DNA of 64,000 nucleotides from a virus: IMG/VR virus record IMGVR_UViG_3300005337_000001, positions 124,001 to 188,000 of that record; one strand, 5' to 3'. Shown piece by piece: positions 41,298 to 49,344 of this stretch (position 1 is its first letter; each line of letters starts with the position of its first letter). The notes under the pieces were generated by a model. It saw only the letters and a program-made list of their open reading frames with translations, ran no database searches and was not told where the DNA came from. The position numbers and the translations under genes were made by a program.

Positions 41298-43358
41298 ATG
41301 GGCTGGAACATCAAGATGCCCGATGCCGAGTACGTCACGCTCGGCAGTCGCGAGCTAGATGGTCTCGTACGCGAGGTCGTCGACAAGAAGAAAGTAGCCA
41401 TCGACACGGAGACCGATGGGCTCATCCTGCACAAGTGCCGGCCCTACTACTGGTCTATGTGCTTCAAGAGCGAGATGGGCCGCGAGCGCCGCATCACGCT
41501 GCCAGCCGACACCTTGGGTGCTTTCAAGCCGGCCTTCAACGACTATGAAAAGAAGTGGGTCTTCGCCAACGCCAAGTTCGATATGCACATGCTCTCGAAC
41601 CTGGACATCAACATCAAGGGCTTGTTGGTCGACGTGCAGGTGATGCACGCCCTACTCTACGAAGAGCAGCCGCACGGTCTCAAAGACATAGCCAGCACTC
41701 TCCTCGGTTGGAAGTGGACGGACTTCACGGACACCTTCGGATCGATGCGCGCCGGCATCTGCGTGTGCGGCGGCTCCAAGGCTTCCCACTTCAACAAGGA
41801 CGGCATCTGCAAGAAGACGGGTTGCGCTGAGTTCAGACAAGTCGGCCCATTGGACCTACTTCGCCGCGCTGAAGCGACGAACATGAACTTGCTCATCGAC
41901 TACGCAGCCAACGACGCCTTCGGGACGTGGAAGGTCTTCGAGAAGCTCGACGAGGACCTGGCGAAAGAAGACACCTGGAGCCTCTACGACACACAGTGGC
42001 CGCACATCAAAACGATGTGGGACTACTACTACAAAACGGAGATGCCGTTCACGCGCGTGCTCTTCGCCTGCGAGCGCAACGGCTTGCGCGTCAACAAGAA
42101 GTACTTACAGGACATCTCGCCCGGCATCCTGCGCGACATGGCCACGCTTAGGTCAAAGATCAACGAGCTCACCGGCACGATGATGAAGACCAACGGCCCG
42201 ATGTTGGCCGAGTACTTCATCGGCAAGTGCGGCCTGCGCCCGCACAAGATGACCAAAGGCGGTAAGAGCGGCGTTCAGAAGCCATCGGTCGACGAGAAGT
42301 TCCTGGATTGGGTAGCTACCGAGCACCGGGACAAAGTCTATGGCGAGGTGGCGCGGCTCCTCTGCGAACACAACAAGATCGAGAAACAGTACGGCACGTA
42401 CATCGAGAAGATGCCTGGCCGCTTGGACGCGCAGGACCGCGTGCACCCGAGGCTAAACCAGGACGTTGCCCGTACCGGCCGCCTGAGCTCGAGCGACCCG
42501 AATCTGCAGAACGTGACCGGCGGCGAGAAGGACCTCTACAAGCTACGCAACTCGTTCATCGCCAAGAAGCACCACAAGCTCATCGTTGCCGACTACTCCC
42601 AGCTCGAGATGCGTCTCCTGGCCGCTGCTTCGCAAGAGCCGGCGATGATGGAGATCTTCCACAAGAACTGGGACATTCACATGGGCAACGTCTCCATCGT
42701 CTACGGCATCCCGTACGAAGACATGGTGGAGGCCAAGAAGATCGACAAGGCTGTGGGCAAGAAGGACCTACCCGAGTCCGCCCTCACCGACTACGTAAAG
42801 CGCTGCCTAAGCCTACGCGGAAGCATCAAACAGATCGGCTTCGGTCTGAACTACGGCATGAAGGAGAAAGCCATGGCGGCCCGTATCGGCTGCAGTGTGG
42901 AAGAAGCCATCGACACCATCGACAAGTACATGGCGACGTACCCAGCGGTGCGCGCCTTCTTTGCCTCCGCAGCTGAAGACGCCCGACGCACAGGCTACGC
43001 CTTCACACTCATGGGGCGCCGGCGCTACTTGCCGGACATCATCGCCCGCGACGACTACACCCGATTCCGCGCTGAGCGCCAGGCCTCGAACATGCCCATC
43101 CAGGGCACGGCCGCCGAGGTCTGCAAGATGGCGATGATCAACATCTACGAAGACGTCGAGCTTCGCGAGAAGTACGGCTACGAGATGTGCCTGCAGGTGC
43201 ACGACGAAATCGTAGGCGAATGCCCTGACGAGCACGTCGATATAGTGGTGCCGCGCGTACGTGAGTGGATGGAGCACCCGTTCCCCACGGACATCGGCGT
43301 GCCGCTCACCGCCGAGATTGGCTACGGTGACGAATGGGGCAACGCCAAGAAAGGTTGA
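41298..43358 (+). CDS. polA: Family A DNA polymerase with 3'-5' exonuclease
   Basis: A 686-residue replicative polymerase, GAGGAG before the ATG. The exonuclease domain has IDTETDG near 35-41 and FANAKFDMHML near 93-103. An unusual Cys-containing insertion (CVCGGSKASHF, then CKKTGC, about residues 155-175) sits inside that domain. The polymerase domain has motif A VADYSQLEMR near 431, motif B RGSIKQIGFGLNYG near 508 and motif C QVHDEI near 634, all intact. It copies the phage genome together with the helicase and primase. A strong terminator precedes it, and the HU-like gene follows after one base. Confidence 0.93.
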   Translation: MGWNIKMPDAEYVTLGSRELDGLVREVVDKKKVAIDTETDGLILHKCRPYYWSMCFKSEMGRERRITLPADTLGAFKPAFNDYEKKWVFANAKFDMHMLSNLDINIKGLLVDVQVMHALLYEEQPHGLKDIASTLLGWKWTDFTDTFGSMRAGICVCGGSKASHFNKDGICKKTGCAEFRQVGPLDLLRRAEATNMNLLIDYAANDAFGTWKVFEKLDEDLAKEDTWSLYDTQWPHIKTMWDYYYKTEMPFTRVLFACERNGLRVNKKYLQDISPGILRDMATLRSKINELTGTMMKTNGPMLAEYFIGKCGLRPHKMTKGGKSGVQKPSVDEKFLDWVATEHRDKVYGEVARLLCEHNKIEKQYGTYIEKMPGRLDAQDRVHPRLNQDVARTGRLSSSDPNLQNVTGGEKDLYKLRNSFIAKKHHKLIVADYSQLEMRLLAAASQEPAMMEIFHKNWDIHMGNVSIVYGIPYEDMVEAKKIDKAVGKKDLPESALTDYVKRCLSLRGSIKQIGFGLNYGMKEKAMAARIGCSVEEAIDTIDKYMATYPAVRAFFASAAEDARRTGYAFTLMGRRRYLPDIIARDDYTRFRAERQASNMPIQGTAAEVCKMAMINIYEDVELREKYGYEMCLQVHDEIVGECPDEHVDIVVPRVREWMEHPFPTDIGVPLTAEIGYGDEWGNAKKG

Positions 43359-43359
43359 G

Positions 43360-43695
43360 ATGCGCAAGCACGAGCTGGACTTGGACGTAGCGCTAGAGAC
43401 CGGGCTCTCACAGAAGAAGGTGAAGCTCGTCACGCAGATCTTCTTGCACAAGACGATGCAGGCACTCATCGAGGGCAGCGAGGTGACCCTGGACGGATTC
43501 GGGCGGTTCCGCCTGGTGGAACAGGGCGGCGCACCGCCCCCGCATGCCCGCTTCGGAACAGGGGAAAAGAACACGGAAGCGACAGGCGTAAGGCTTCGGG
43601 TACACTTCAAGAAGTCGGCGCCCTTCACCAAAGCGGTGAAGCGCCACCAACAGGAGAAGTTACATGGAGAAGTACGCCGTAGACGAAACCGTTGA
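43360..43695 (+). CDS. HU/IHF-family DNA-binding protein
   Basis: A 111-residue protein with AAAGG four bases before its ATG at 43360. The order of elements fits HU/IHF: an N-terminal helical pair (LSQKKVKLVTQIFLHKTMQA), the strand-turn GSEVTLDGFGRFRLVEQGG, then a basic arm with Arg and Lys. The C-terminus is longer and more basic than in bacterial HU. It bends or packages DNA. It begins one base after the polymerase stop and overlaps the next small gene by 32 bases. Confidence 0.75.
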   Translation: MRKHELDLDVALETGLSQKKVKLVTQIFLHKTMQALIEGSEVTLDGFGRFRLVEQGGAPPPHARFGTGEKNTEATGVRLRVHFKKSAPFTKAVKRHQQEKLHGEVRRRRNR

Positions 43696-43831
43696 CCAAG
43701 ATGTGATGGAGAAGGCAGCTGCTGACGGCTGCCCCGAATGTGGCGCCAAGTGCGAACGGCATGGCAACACGATGAAGTGCCCGGTGCATGGCACCGAGCC
43801 CTTTGAAAGAAAGAGGAGCGATGGCGGCTAA
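43664..43831 (+). CDS. Small zinc-ribbon protein (55 aa)
   Basis: A 55-residue protein, CAGGAGAAG before its ATG. A single zinc ribbon (CPECGAKCERHG, then MKCPVHG) is followed by a short charged tail. It overlaps the HU-like gene at its start and the RecA-like gene at its end by 11 bases. Small zinc ribbons of this form are common in phage replication operons; the target is unknown. Confidence 0.55.
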   Translation: MEKYAVDETVDQDVMEKAAADGCPECGAKCERHGNTMKCPVHGTEPFERKRSDGG

Positions 43832-45215
43832 AAAGGTTGCGAAGAAGAAGGGCTCGAAGCGCGCAGAAGCCCTGATCGTACGAACGCCGAAAAGCATGCG
43901 TGATGCAGCTAGGCGAGAGCCTACGACGAAGGGGGCGGCTCAGTCCGCCCCAGTGTCGCCGGCAAAGCAGGCTGTGATGACCAAGGCGGGTCGCCTGGCG
44001 GGCGTGCCCGACATGAGCCCGAAGGAGCGCTTGGCCGCAGCCAAGGCCGGTGCCGACAAGATCAACAAGGAGTTCAAGGGCGAGATTGTAGTGTCGGCAG
44101 AGGACGCCCACGGCAAATCCTTTCTGCGGCGGCCGTGCGGCATCATGCAGCTCGACATCGACACTGGCGGTGGACTTCCCGCGGGCAGCTTCAACACCAT
44201 CAGCGGCCCGAACAACGCCGGCAAGTCGACCATCCTGTACTACTACTTCGCCGAGCATCAGCGGCTGTACGGCGACGCAGCCTACTGCGCACTGGTGCTG
44301 TCCGAAGGCCACGTCGACTACGACCAGGCGCGGCGCTGCGGTTGGATCATCCCCTACCCGAAGGAAGTCATCGCGGGCAAACGCCAGGCTCGGCTCGAGC
44401 TCGGTGAGCCAGACTTCACGGAAGAGGAGCTCGCTGACATGCGCCGCAGCATCGGCGTGAACAACATCGTCTACGGGCTATCGACAGCCGAGGAGATGCT
44501 GGACGTCACCGGCAAGCTGCTCGAGTCCAACCTCTACGGCCTCGTCGGGCTCGATTCGTACGAAGGGCTCATGCCGAACGCCGAAGCGCAGCTCGAGTCC
44601 CTGGAGGACTTCCCGCAGCAAGCAGCGCGCGCCACAGCCATCGGCCGCTTCCTGCAGCACTACGGCCCCATCAAGCGCTCCCCGGACCACTTCACGACCT
44701 TCATCATGACCTGCCAGATCCGCTTCAACCGAAAGAAGCAGGAGGCGCAGTCGTTCATGCAGAAGTACTTGAAGGACTGGGCAGAGGTCGTCCCCGACGT
44801 CGTCAAACACTGGCGCACCAACGCCATAGTGCTGTGGGCCTCCGGCAAGCAGAAAGAGAAGGGGGACAAGGACGACAAGGGTCCGAAGGAAGTCGTCGGC
44901 AAGGACGTGAACTGGGAGATCACCAAAGGCAAGGACGGTACCCACGACAACATCATGGGCTCCACCGTCTACTGGTACGACCCGCGCTGCTTCGACATTC
45001 AGCGCACGGTGATACACGCTGGCATGCGCTACGGCGTGCTGCGTGAAATCAACGGGCAGCTCACGCTCTTCAAGAACGGCGAGCCGCACGAGTACCTGCG
45101 GAACATCGACGGGCCCGACATGTTCGTACAGGCCATGTTGGAAGAGCCAGACTCGGAGTGGGACGCGCGCCACGTCATCCTCCACGCCCTCGGCAAGGAC
45201 TGCTTGTACCGATGA
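43821..45215 (+). CDS. RecA/UvsX-like recombinase
   Basis: A 464-residue protein, GAGGAG before the ATG at 43821. A long basic N-terminal region (KKVAKKKGSKRAEALIVR, then REPTTKGAAQS) is followed by the RecA core. The Walker A is GPNNAGKST near 132-140, a Walker B-like LVGLDSYEGLM near 246-256, and a Gln-rich stretch (TCQIRFNRKKQEAQ) near 300. These fit a phage RecA/UvsX-type strand-exchange protein. It ends in ATGA overlap with the next gene. The N-terminal tail carries the REPTTKGA motif shared with the zinc-ribbon protein at 40029-41231 and the protein at 48199. Confidence 0.75.
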   Translation: MAAKKVAKKKGSKRAEALIVRTPKSMRDAARREPTTKGAAQSAPVSPAKQAVMTKAGRLAGVPDMSPKERLAAAKAGADKINKEFKGEIVVSAEDAHGKSFLRRPCGIMQLDIDTGGGLPAGSFNTISGPNNAGKSTILYYYFAEHQRLYGDAAYCALVLSEGHVDYDQARRCGWIIPYPKEVIAGKRQARLELGEPDFTEEELADMRRSIGVNNIVYGLSTAEEMLDVTGKLLESNLYGLVGLDSYEGLMPNAEAQLESLEDFPQQAARATAIGRFLQHYGPIKRSPDHFTTFIMTCQIRFNRKKQEAQSFMQKYLKDWAEVVPDVVKHWRTNAIVLWASGKQKEKGDKDDKGPKEVVGKDVNWEITKGKDGTHDNIMGSTVYWYDPRCFDIQRTVIHAGMRYGVLREINGQLTLFKNGEPHEYLRNIDGPDMFVQAMLEEPDSEWDARHVILHALGKDCLYR

Positions 45216-45463
45216 AAGACACCAGGTACAGGTGGGTCCAAGACTCGCCGCGCCGGTACTCAGCAAGGATTGGTCCGCTTAGTATCGGCATCGTACGCAT
45301 CGCGATGGGTCCACTGAACGGGCTGTGGCGTATCGAACATATCTTCGGGGATCAAGTAGTAGGTCCGAAGGACGGCACGGTGCTGCAGGTGGCCATGCTT
45401 AGTGCCGAAGACGTGGCGATGAACCTGCTCATCAAAACCTTCACCTTCATGGCGCGTCGATGA
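45212..45463 (+). CDS. Small hypothetical protein
   Basis: An 83-residue protein in ATGA overlap with the recombinase gene. It is beta-rich and mostly hydrophobic in the middle (LSIGIVRIAMGPLNGLWRIE) with a helical end (AMNLLIKTFTFMARR). It overlaps the next gene by four bases. No family recognised; an accessory recombination protein is possible from its position. Confidence 0.45.
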   Translation: MKDTRYRWVQDSPRRYSARIGPLSIGIVRIAMGPLNGLWRIEHIFGDQVVGPKDGTVLQVAMLSAEDVAMNLLIKTFTFMARR

Positions 45464-45807
45464 CCTACGGCGGGCGGCGACCTTCGGCCAAGGCAATCAG
45501 GCGTAGATCGCGGAGACAAGAGCAAGAGCTGGCAGAAGGGACAGGAGCTAGGGTCCAAAAGGGCTCCGGCTCCATCCCTCACCTGAAGGGCGACGTGCAC
45601 TTCAAAGGCAAGTTCAGAGCCGAGTGCAAACAGACCCGACAGAAGAGCTTCTCAGTGACGCGCGCCATCCTGGACAAGATTCGCAGCGAATGTTCATTCG
45701 ATGAAGTCCCCGTGCTCGACGTCGAGTTCCTGAACCCTGTCGGTCGCACCGAAGAACGCTTCATCGTCATCCCCTACAACGTGTGGCTCGAGCTACAGAA
45801 AGACTAA
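45460..45807 (+). CDS. PD-(D/E)XK nuclease, Hjc-like
   Basis: A 115-residue protein. After a very basic N-terminus (RRPSAKAIRRRSRRQE) it shows GSGSIPHLKGDVHFKG followed by RAECKQT, an Asp and E-x-K set of a PD-(D/E)XK nuclease, then a beta-rich end (ERFIVIPYNVWLEL). The size and order resemble archaeal Hjc-type Holliday junction resolvases, which cleave four-way DNA junctions. The operon also encodes a RusA-like resolvase, so the two may act on different structures. The assignment rests on the motif; a different small nuclease is possible. Confidence 0.55.
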   Translation: MTYGGRRPSAKAIRRRSRRQEQELAEGTGARVQKGSGSIPHLKGDVHFKGKFRAECKQTRQKSFSVTRAILDKIRSECSFDEVPVLDVEFLNPVGRTEERFIVIPYNVWLELQKD

Positions 45808-45809
45808 GC

Positions 45810-46724
45810 ATGGGCCTCGTCTCCATCAACGATTTGTTCACTGAGCCTCCCGACAGACTAGCCTGGTACCGCGTCTGGGCTCAGGACCTAGGCGAGATGT
45901 ACAACGCCTTCATCGAGAAGGACGACGAAAACGTTTCGTTCGAAGTGGGCTGGCATGGTGCGAAAGCCCGCAGCGCTGGCGTCCATGCCTCTGAGCTGTC
46001 GGGCTCATGCCAGCGCCCGGTCTGGTACTCACTCACCGGCGCGCAGCGCAGCGACGCCGCGCTCGACCCGTTCTGGAAGAAGAAGTTCCGGGTCGGACAC
46101 GTTTACCACGCCATGGTGCAAGAGGACTGGCGGCGCATGTGCGAAAAGAGTCACGGCATGCTCACCTTCGAGAAGGAAGTGCGCATCGACCCTTCGCTGC
46201 AGCTGATTGCCAAGCAGTACGACATCCAATCGAGCTGCGACGGCGTCATCAACTTCCACGACAAGCCCGGTGAGCCGCCGATCATGAGAGTGGGGCTCGA
46301 GATCAAAACCGAGTCCCCCGACCAGTTCAAGGACCTGAAGAAGCCCAAGGACCAACACCTCCGCCAGACGTGCGTCTACATGAAGTGCCTCGACGTGCCC
46401 CTGCTTTGGACGATGTACATCAACAAGGGCACACAGAACAACGTCCCTTCGAAGCCACCCTGGATCTTCGACTTCGACCACAACTTGTGGAACACCATCG
46501 AGGAAGAGACCAAACAGATCATCCACCTCGCCACCGTCAACGAGATACCGGACCGCGCCGAGGGCATCTGGTGCGAGTTCTGCGGCTACGGCGCCATCTG
46601 CAAGCCGGACTACTTGGCGAAGAAAGCCAGGAGCGTCGCTGGTAAGAAAGCCAGGGCTGTTCAGCAGAAGCGCTTCCGTACGGTCGGCATCGGAGGCATA
46701 CGCACACCGAAAGGAACCCTATGA
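45810..46724 (+). CDS. Cas4/RecB-like exonuclease with C-terminal Cys motif
   Basis: A 304-residue protein. The fold signature of Cas4-like RecB nucleases is visible: GSCQRPVWYSLTG near 63, a central SSCDGVINF near 140, EIKTES near 163 (E-x-K) followed by LRQTCVYMK, and at the end EFCGYGAICKP near 256. The Cys at SC and the C-terminal Cys pair could hold a 4Fe-4S cluster. It degrades DNA ends and fits with recombinase, HU and resolvases nearby. It overlaps the next gene by four bases. The tail is basic, KARSVAGKKARAVQQ. Confidence 0.75.
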   Translation: MGLVSINDLFTEPPDRLAWYRVWAQDLGEMYNAFIEKDDENVSFEVGWHGAKARSAGVHASELSGSCQRPVWYSLTGAQRSDAALDPFWKKKFRVGHVYHAMVQEDWRRMCEKSHGMLTFEKEVRIDPSLQLIAKQYDIQSSCDGVINFHDKPGEPPIMRVGLEIKTESPDQFKDLKKPKDQHLRQTCVYMKCLDVPLLWTMYINKGTQNNVPSKPPWIFDFDHNLWNTIEEETKQIIHLATVNEIPDRAEGIWCEFCGYGAICKPDYLAKKARSVAGKKARAVQQKRFRTVGIGGIRTPKGTL

Positions 46725-47362
46725 ACGAACCCCATGGAGGACTTAGGCTTCAAGGCCCCGTCGCCGGTGTCGGAGAGACGGAAGCAGAAGACATTCACCG
46801 CGAATGGTCGCTGTACCCCGCGGTGCAGGAATACCTGACGACACACCTGGCGTTGGCGATGCCGAAGGAGCCTGAGTTCGCATGCCCTCCTCTTCGAGTG
46901 GAAGACCTGACGACAAACGACAACAAGGTGTACACCGAGACGTACGCCCAGCGGGTCGCATGGTTCGGCTTCTATTCAGAGCGCAAGGCAGAACACGATG
47001 CCATCGTGCTCGAGGTCGAAGCGGAGATGAGCGTGATCGAGACACGCATCCGCAACCACATGCGCAGGAACAGCAAGAAGCTGACAGCCTCCGGTGACTC
47101 GAAGGCCCCGCCAGCGCAGGCCATGGAAGACGCGATCAACAGCGACACCCGCTACCTCGAGCTCAAGCAGAAGGTGGTCTTCCACAAGCAAATCCTGAAG
47201 CGCGTCAACGCCAGAGTGGAGACCTTGGACCGCGAGATTCGCCTGACGTCGCGCCAGGTAGAGATTCGCAGGCAGGAGTTCGACAACGCCGGCCGTGGCA
47301 GCGGCAGCGTGCGACAGCCAGGCCCTGGTATGAGACCGCCGGGGAGCTACGGCCGCGGATGA
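46721..47362 (+). CDS. Coiled-coil protein with Pro/Gly tail
   Basis: A 213-residue protein in ATGA overlaps at both ends. Residues about 65-195 form a long helical coiled coil (SERKAEHDAIVLEVEAEMSV, then RVNARVETLDREIRLTSRQV). The last 20 residues are disordered (RQPGPGMRPPGSYGRG), echoing the ends of the DnaB-like helicase (PRPGMRAP) and the zinc-ribbon protein at 40029-41231 (ARSYGG). A role as a loader or bridge between replication proteins is inferred from the coiled coil and the shared tail. No recognised family. Confidence 0.55.
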   Translation: MNEPHGGLRLQGPVAGVGETEAEDIHREWSLYPAVQEYLTTHLALAMPKEPEFACPPLRVEDLTTNDNKVYTETYAQRVAWFGFYSERKAEHDAIVLEVEAEMSVIETRIRNHMRRNSKKLTASGDSKAPPAQAMEDAINSDTRYLELKQKVVFHKQILKRVNARVETLDREIRLTSRQVEIRRQEFDNAGRGSGSVRQPGPGMRPPGSYGRG

Positions 47363-47835
47363 TTCACCTCCAGTTCCCTTGGCTACCGCCGTCGATCAAC
47401 AACCTGTACCACGACCAAGCGGTGCACGTTGGCGGCAAGGGCAGGTTCAAGAAGATCATCATCAAGCGCGTGCTTACTGACGAGGGCAAGCTCTTCAAGA
47501 AGGAAACGCTCTCGTACTTAGTGAAGGGCTACCAGCCACAGCTCCGCTTCTTCAAGAAGAATGTGCCCTACCTCTTCTACTACCGCTTCATCACGCCAGA
47601 CCTATTCAACAAGACCTGGCCAAAAGAGGCAGAGAGCAGGTACAAGAGGTTTGACGCAAGCAACTTGGTCAAGGTACTGGAAGATGTCGTAGTCGAAGCG
47701 TGCGGTGTCGACGACTCGAACTACCTGACCGTAGTGAGCGAGAAGCGAAAGGGGACGAGCGAAGAGACGCACATCTGGGTCTGGAATCTTGAAGAGGAGG
47801 GATGTCCCTTCCATGCAGCAGCACTCTCCATTTGA
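47359..47835 (+). CDS. RusA-like Holliday junction resolvase
   Basis: A 158-residue protein. The start LPPSINNLY matches RusA enzymes (PPS-x-N). The acidic cleft is present: RFDASNLVKVLEDVVVEA followed by GVDDSNYLTVVSE, giving two Asp clusters that bind metal. Between them and the N-terminus are Lys-rich segments. RusA cuts Holliday junctions during recombination and packaging preparation. It overlaps the coiled-coil gene by four bases and the next small gene by 23 bases. Confidence 0.8.
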   Translation: MIHLQFPWLPPSINNLYHDQAVHVGGKGRFKKIIIKRVLTDEGKLFKKETLSYLVKGYQPQLRFFKKNVPYLFYYRFITPDLFNKTWPKEAESRYKRFDASNLVKVLEDVVVEACGVDDSNYLTVVSEKRKGTSEETHIWVWNLEEEGCPFHAAALSI

Positions 47836-48202
47836 GGCATACAACCACACGGAACTCTACCAATCGTGCATCAGCGCGAACATCATGGTGCGCCCTAACG
47901 AGGCGCGGGAAGAGATGATCGCGTACCTCGAAGGGCTCAAGGAGCCACCACCGCTCGCCGAGGCCGACCAGGTGTTCAACAGCTGGCGGAACGGCTTCAT
48001 CAACTTCTTCAACGAGTACTGGCGCAAGCTGGAGACCCAGCTCGTCTGCCCCGCTCGAATGATGAAGCACCCAACGCACCCCAACCCAAAACCCTGCTTT
48101 GGATGTCTTGACGCCCAAGTCGTCCACTGCCTAGTAAGTAATCCCGAGAACGCTTCATTGATCGAAGCACATCGGCTAGTGAGGAGACCGCGAACCAAAT
48201 GA
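47813..48202 (+). CDS. Small Cys-containing hypothetical protein
   Basis: A 129-residue protein from ATG 47813, with GAGGAGGG about 11 bases upstream inside the RusA gene. Helical N-terminus (HTELYQSCISANIMVRPNEA) and a C-terminal Cys-rich segment (LVCPARMMKH, PKPCFGCLDAQVVHC) that may bind zinc or heme. A TTG at 47789 is an unlikely alternative start. It overlaps the next gene by four bases. Function unknown. Confidence 0.5.
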   Translation: MQQHSPFEAYNHTELYQSCISANIMVRPNEAREEMIAYLEGLKEPPPLAEADQVFNSWRNGFINFFNEYWRKLETQLVCPARMMKHPTHPNPKPCFGCLDAQVVHCLVSNPENASLIEAHRLVRRPRTK

Positions 48203-48858
48203 CCACCACTCAAATTTCCGTAGCAACCGCTCCCCGTGACATCGCCGGCCTGAAGAACCTCGGCCGGTTCAACATGCGCATCCTGGCTCAAGAGCTGGGT
48301 GCCTTCGAACAGGAGGAGACCAAGACTGCTTTCATGCAGCAGTCGACCGACGAGCAGGTTGCCTTCGTGCACAAGCTGCTGCTCGAGAAGGACGGCGGCG
48401 GCAAAGCCAGTAAGGGAGCTGGTGGTGCTTCGCCACGGCAGCCGTCGACGAAGGGCGCCGCCAAAGGCGGTGGCGTAGTCGGCAAACCCGCCGGCGAGGC
48501 CGCGAAAGGTACGGGAGGCGGTGGTACCGCAACGGCTGGTCCTGCCGTCGGCGCCGGCGCGGAGAAGTTGCTCGCGGCCATCGGCGAGCTGAACGAGAAG
48601 ATCGACGGGTTCAACGAGACCCTAGGCAATCTGCAGACCGCAGTCGAGCAGCTGCAGGGCATCAGCGCTGGCACGAACCGTTTCGTTGCGCTGGCGATTG
48701 GCCTCTCTGGCAAGCTCGCCGAGCAGGTGATGGGCGCGTCGCTGGCCCAGATCATCGACGTCGTACTCGAAGACATGCCGGCAGTAGAGGAAGCCATGAA
48801 ACGGATGGCGCCGGCAGCCGAAGAGGACGAGGAGCCAGAAGCGGGAAACGAAGAGTAG
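48199..48858 (+). CDS. Replication-region protein with possible frameshift extension
   Basis: A 219-residue protein. The first 65 residues look folded and helical (IAGLKNLGRFNMRILAQELG, TDEQVAFVHKLLLEKD), then a Gly/Ala/Lys linker with the RQPSTKGAA motif (48436-48459), then a coiled helix (EKLLAAIGELNEKIDGFNET) and an acidic tail. Three codons before the stop the zero frame reads G GGA AAC, a slippery heptamer, and an 8-base stem begins 9 bases later. A -1 shift would replace the last two residues (217 kept) with 66 new ones ending at 49049. The motif is shared with the zinc-ribbon protein at 40029-41231 and the RecA-like protein, so this may be a replication adaptor. Function is inferred. 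Confidence 0.55.
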   Translation: MTTTQISVATAPRDIAGLKNLGRFNMRILAQELGAFEQEETKTAFMQQSTDEQVAFVHKLLLEKDGGGKASKGAGGASPRQPSTKGAAKGGGVVGKPAGEAAKGTGGGGTATAGPAVGAGAEKLLAAIGELNEKIDGFNETLGNLQTAVEQLQGISAGTNRFVALAIGLSGKLAEQVMGASLAQIIDVVLEDMPAVEEAMKRMAPAAEEDEEPEAGNEE

Positions 48859-48893
48859 TAGCCGTCAAGACGTGGCCAGGCTGCAGACGGCTA
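48843..48893 (+). promoter_or_regulatory. Candidate -1 ribosomal frameshift signal
   Basis: G GGA AAC at 48843-48849 is in the correct X XXY YYZ register of the upstream gene. After a 9-base spacer, TAGCCGTC (48859-48866) pairs with GACGGCTA (48886-48893) around a 19-base loop. The related GGGAAAG drives the lambda G-T frameshift. All three parts fit known geometry, but use in the cell is unproven. Confidence 0.5.
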
Positions 48894-49049
48894 GCGGCGC
48901 ACGATGTCGTTGAAGTGAACGCCGGGTATCTCAGTTCCCTGCGTTACCACGACCTCCGCGTCCTGGCCGTCAGCCTGGGCGTCCTAGTACAGGACGATCC
49001 AAGCGTCGACGTGCTACGCCAACGAATTCGTCAGTGTCGCCTTGTGTGA
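48849..49049 (+). other. Open -1 frame encoding SAP-like segment
   Basis: From the slippery site the -1 frame is open for 66 codons to TGA at 49047-49049. The middle (LSSLRYHDLRVLAVSLGVLV, then DDPSVDVLRQRI) resembles a SAP/HeH-type helix-extended-helix fold that binds DNA. A GTG at 48915 could start it alone, but it has no ribosome site. Base usage is protein-like throughout. This fills most of the 239-base gap between genes. Confidence 0.45.
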
Positions 49050-49097
49050 AGGGCGGCACTGTTCGATGGGGCGTGCTCACTGTGCAGAAAGGTTACG

Positions 49098-49298
49098 ATG
49101 GGCGCGTCATGTAACGGGGAAGTGCGGCAGGACGGACATCAGTGGTTCTGCCTCGATTGCGGTCATGTGAGCTCTTCCTGGAGCACACAGCACAAGCCAC
49201 TGCAGTCCAGACGGGCGCTCTTCCTCACAAGTCTGCTGGAGCTACTGCGCGAAGCCGAAGCAGAGGAAAACGTGGGAGCTGCGCAAGCAGCGACATGA
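49098..49298 (+). CDS. Small Cys-containing protein
   Basis: A 66-residue protein with AAAGG before its ATG. A Cys set (ASCNGEV, then WFCLDCGHVSS) suggests a half zinc ribbon; the second half is helical. It is the last gene of the plus-strand replication region. The convergent minus-strand gene ends 47 bases downstream past a terminator-like hairpin. No known function. Confidence 0.5.
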   Translation: MGASCNGEVRQDGHQWFCLDCGHVSSSWSTQHKPLQSRRALFLTSLLELLREAEAEENVGAAQAAT

Positions 49299-49312
49299 CC
49301 ACGGAGGGATCA

Positions 49313-49336
49313 GCGCCGTGCCAAACGACGCTTTTT
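49313..49336 (+). terminator. Probable terminator at convergent junction
   Basis: GCGCCGT (49313-49319) pairs with ACGACGC (49325-49331) apart from one C-A mismatch, with a 5-base loop, followed by TTTTT. It closes the plus-strand replication operon before the convergent minus-strand genes. Confidence 0.5.
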
Positions 49337-49344
49337 CCTTAGCC

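Noticed and set aside
42813-44312. A 499-codon minus-strand frame spanning polymerase, HU and recombinase genes
   Set aside because: Crosses three recognised plus-strand genes; no motif or ribosome site.
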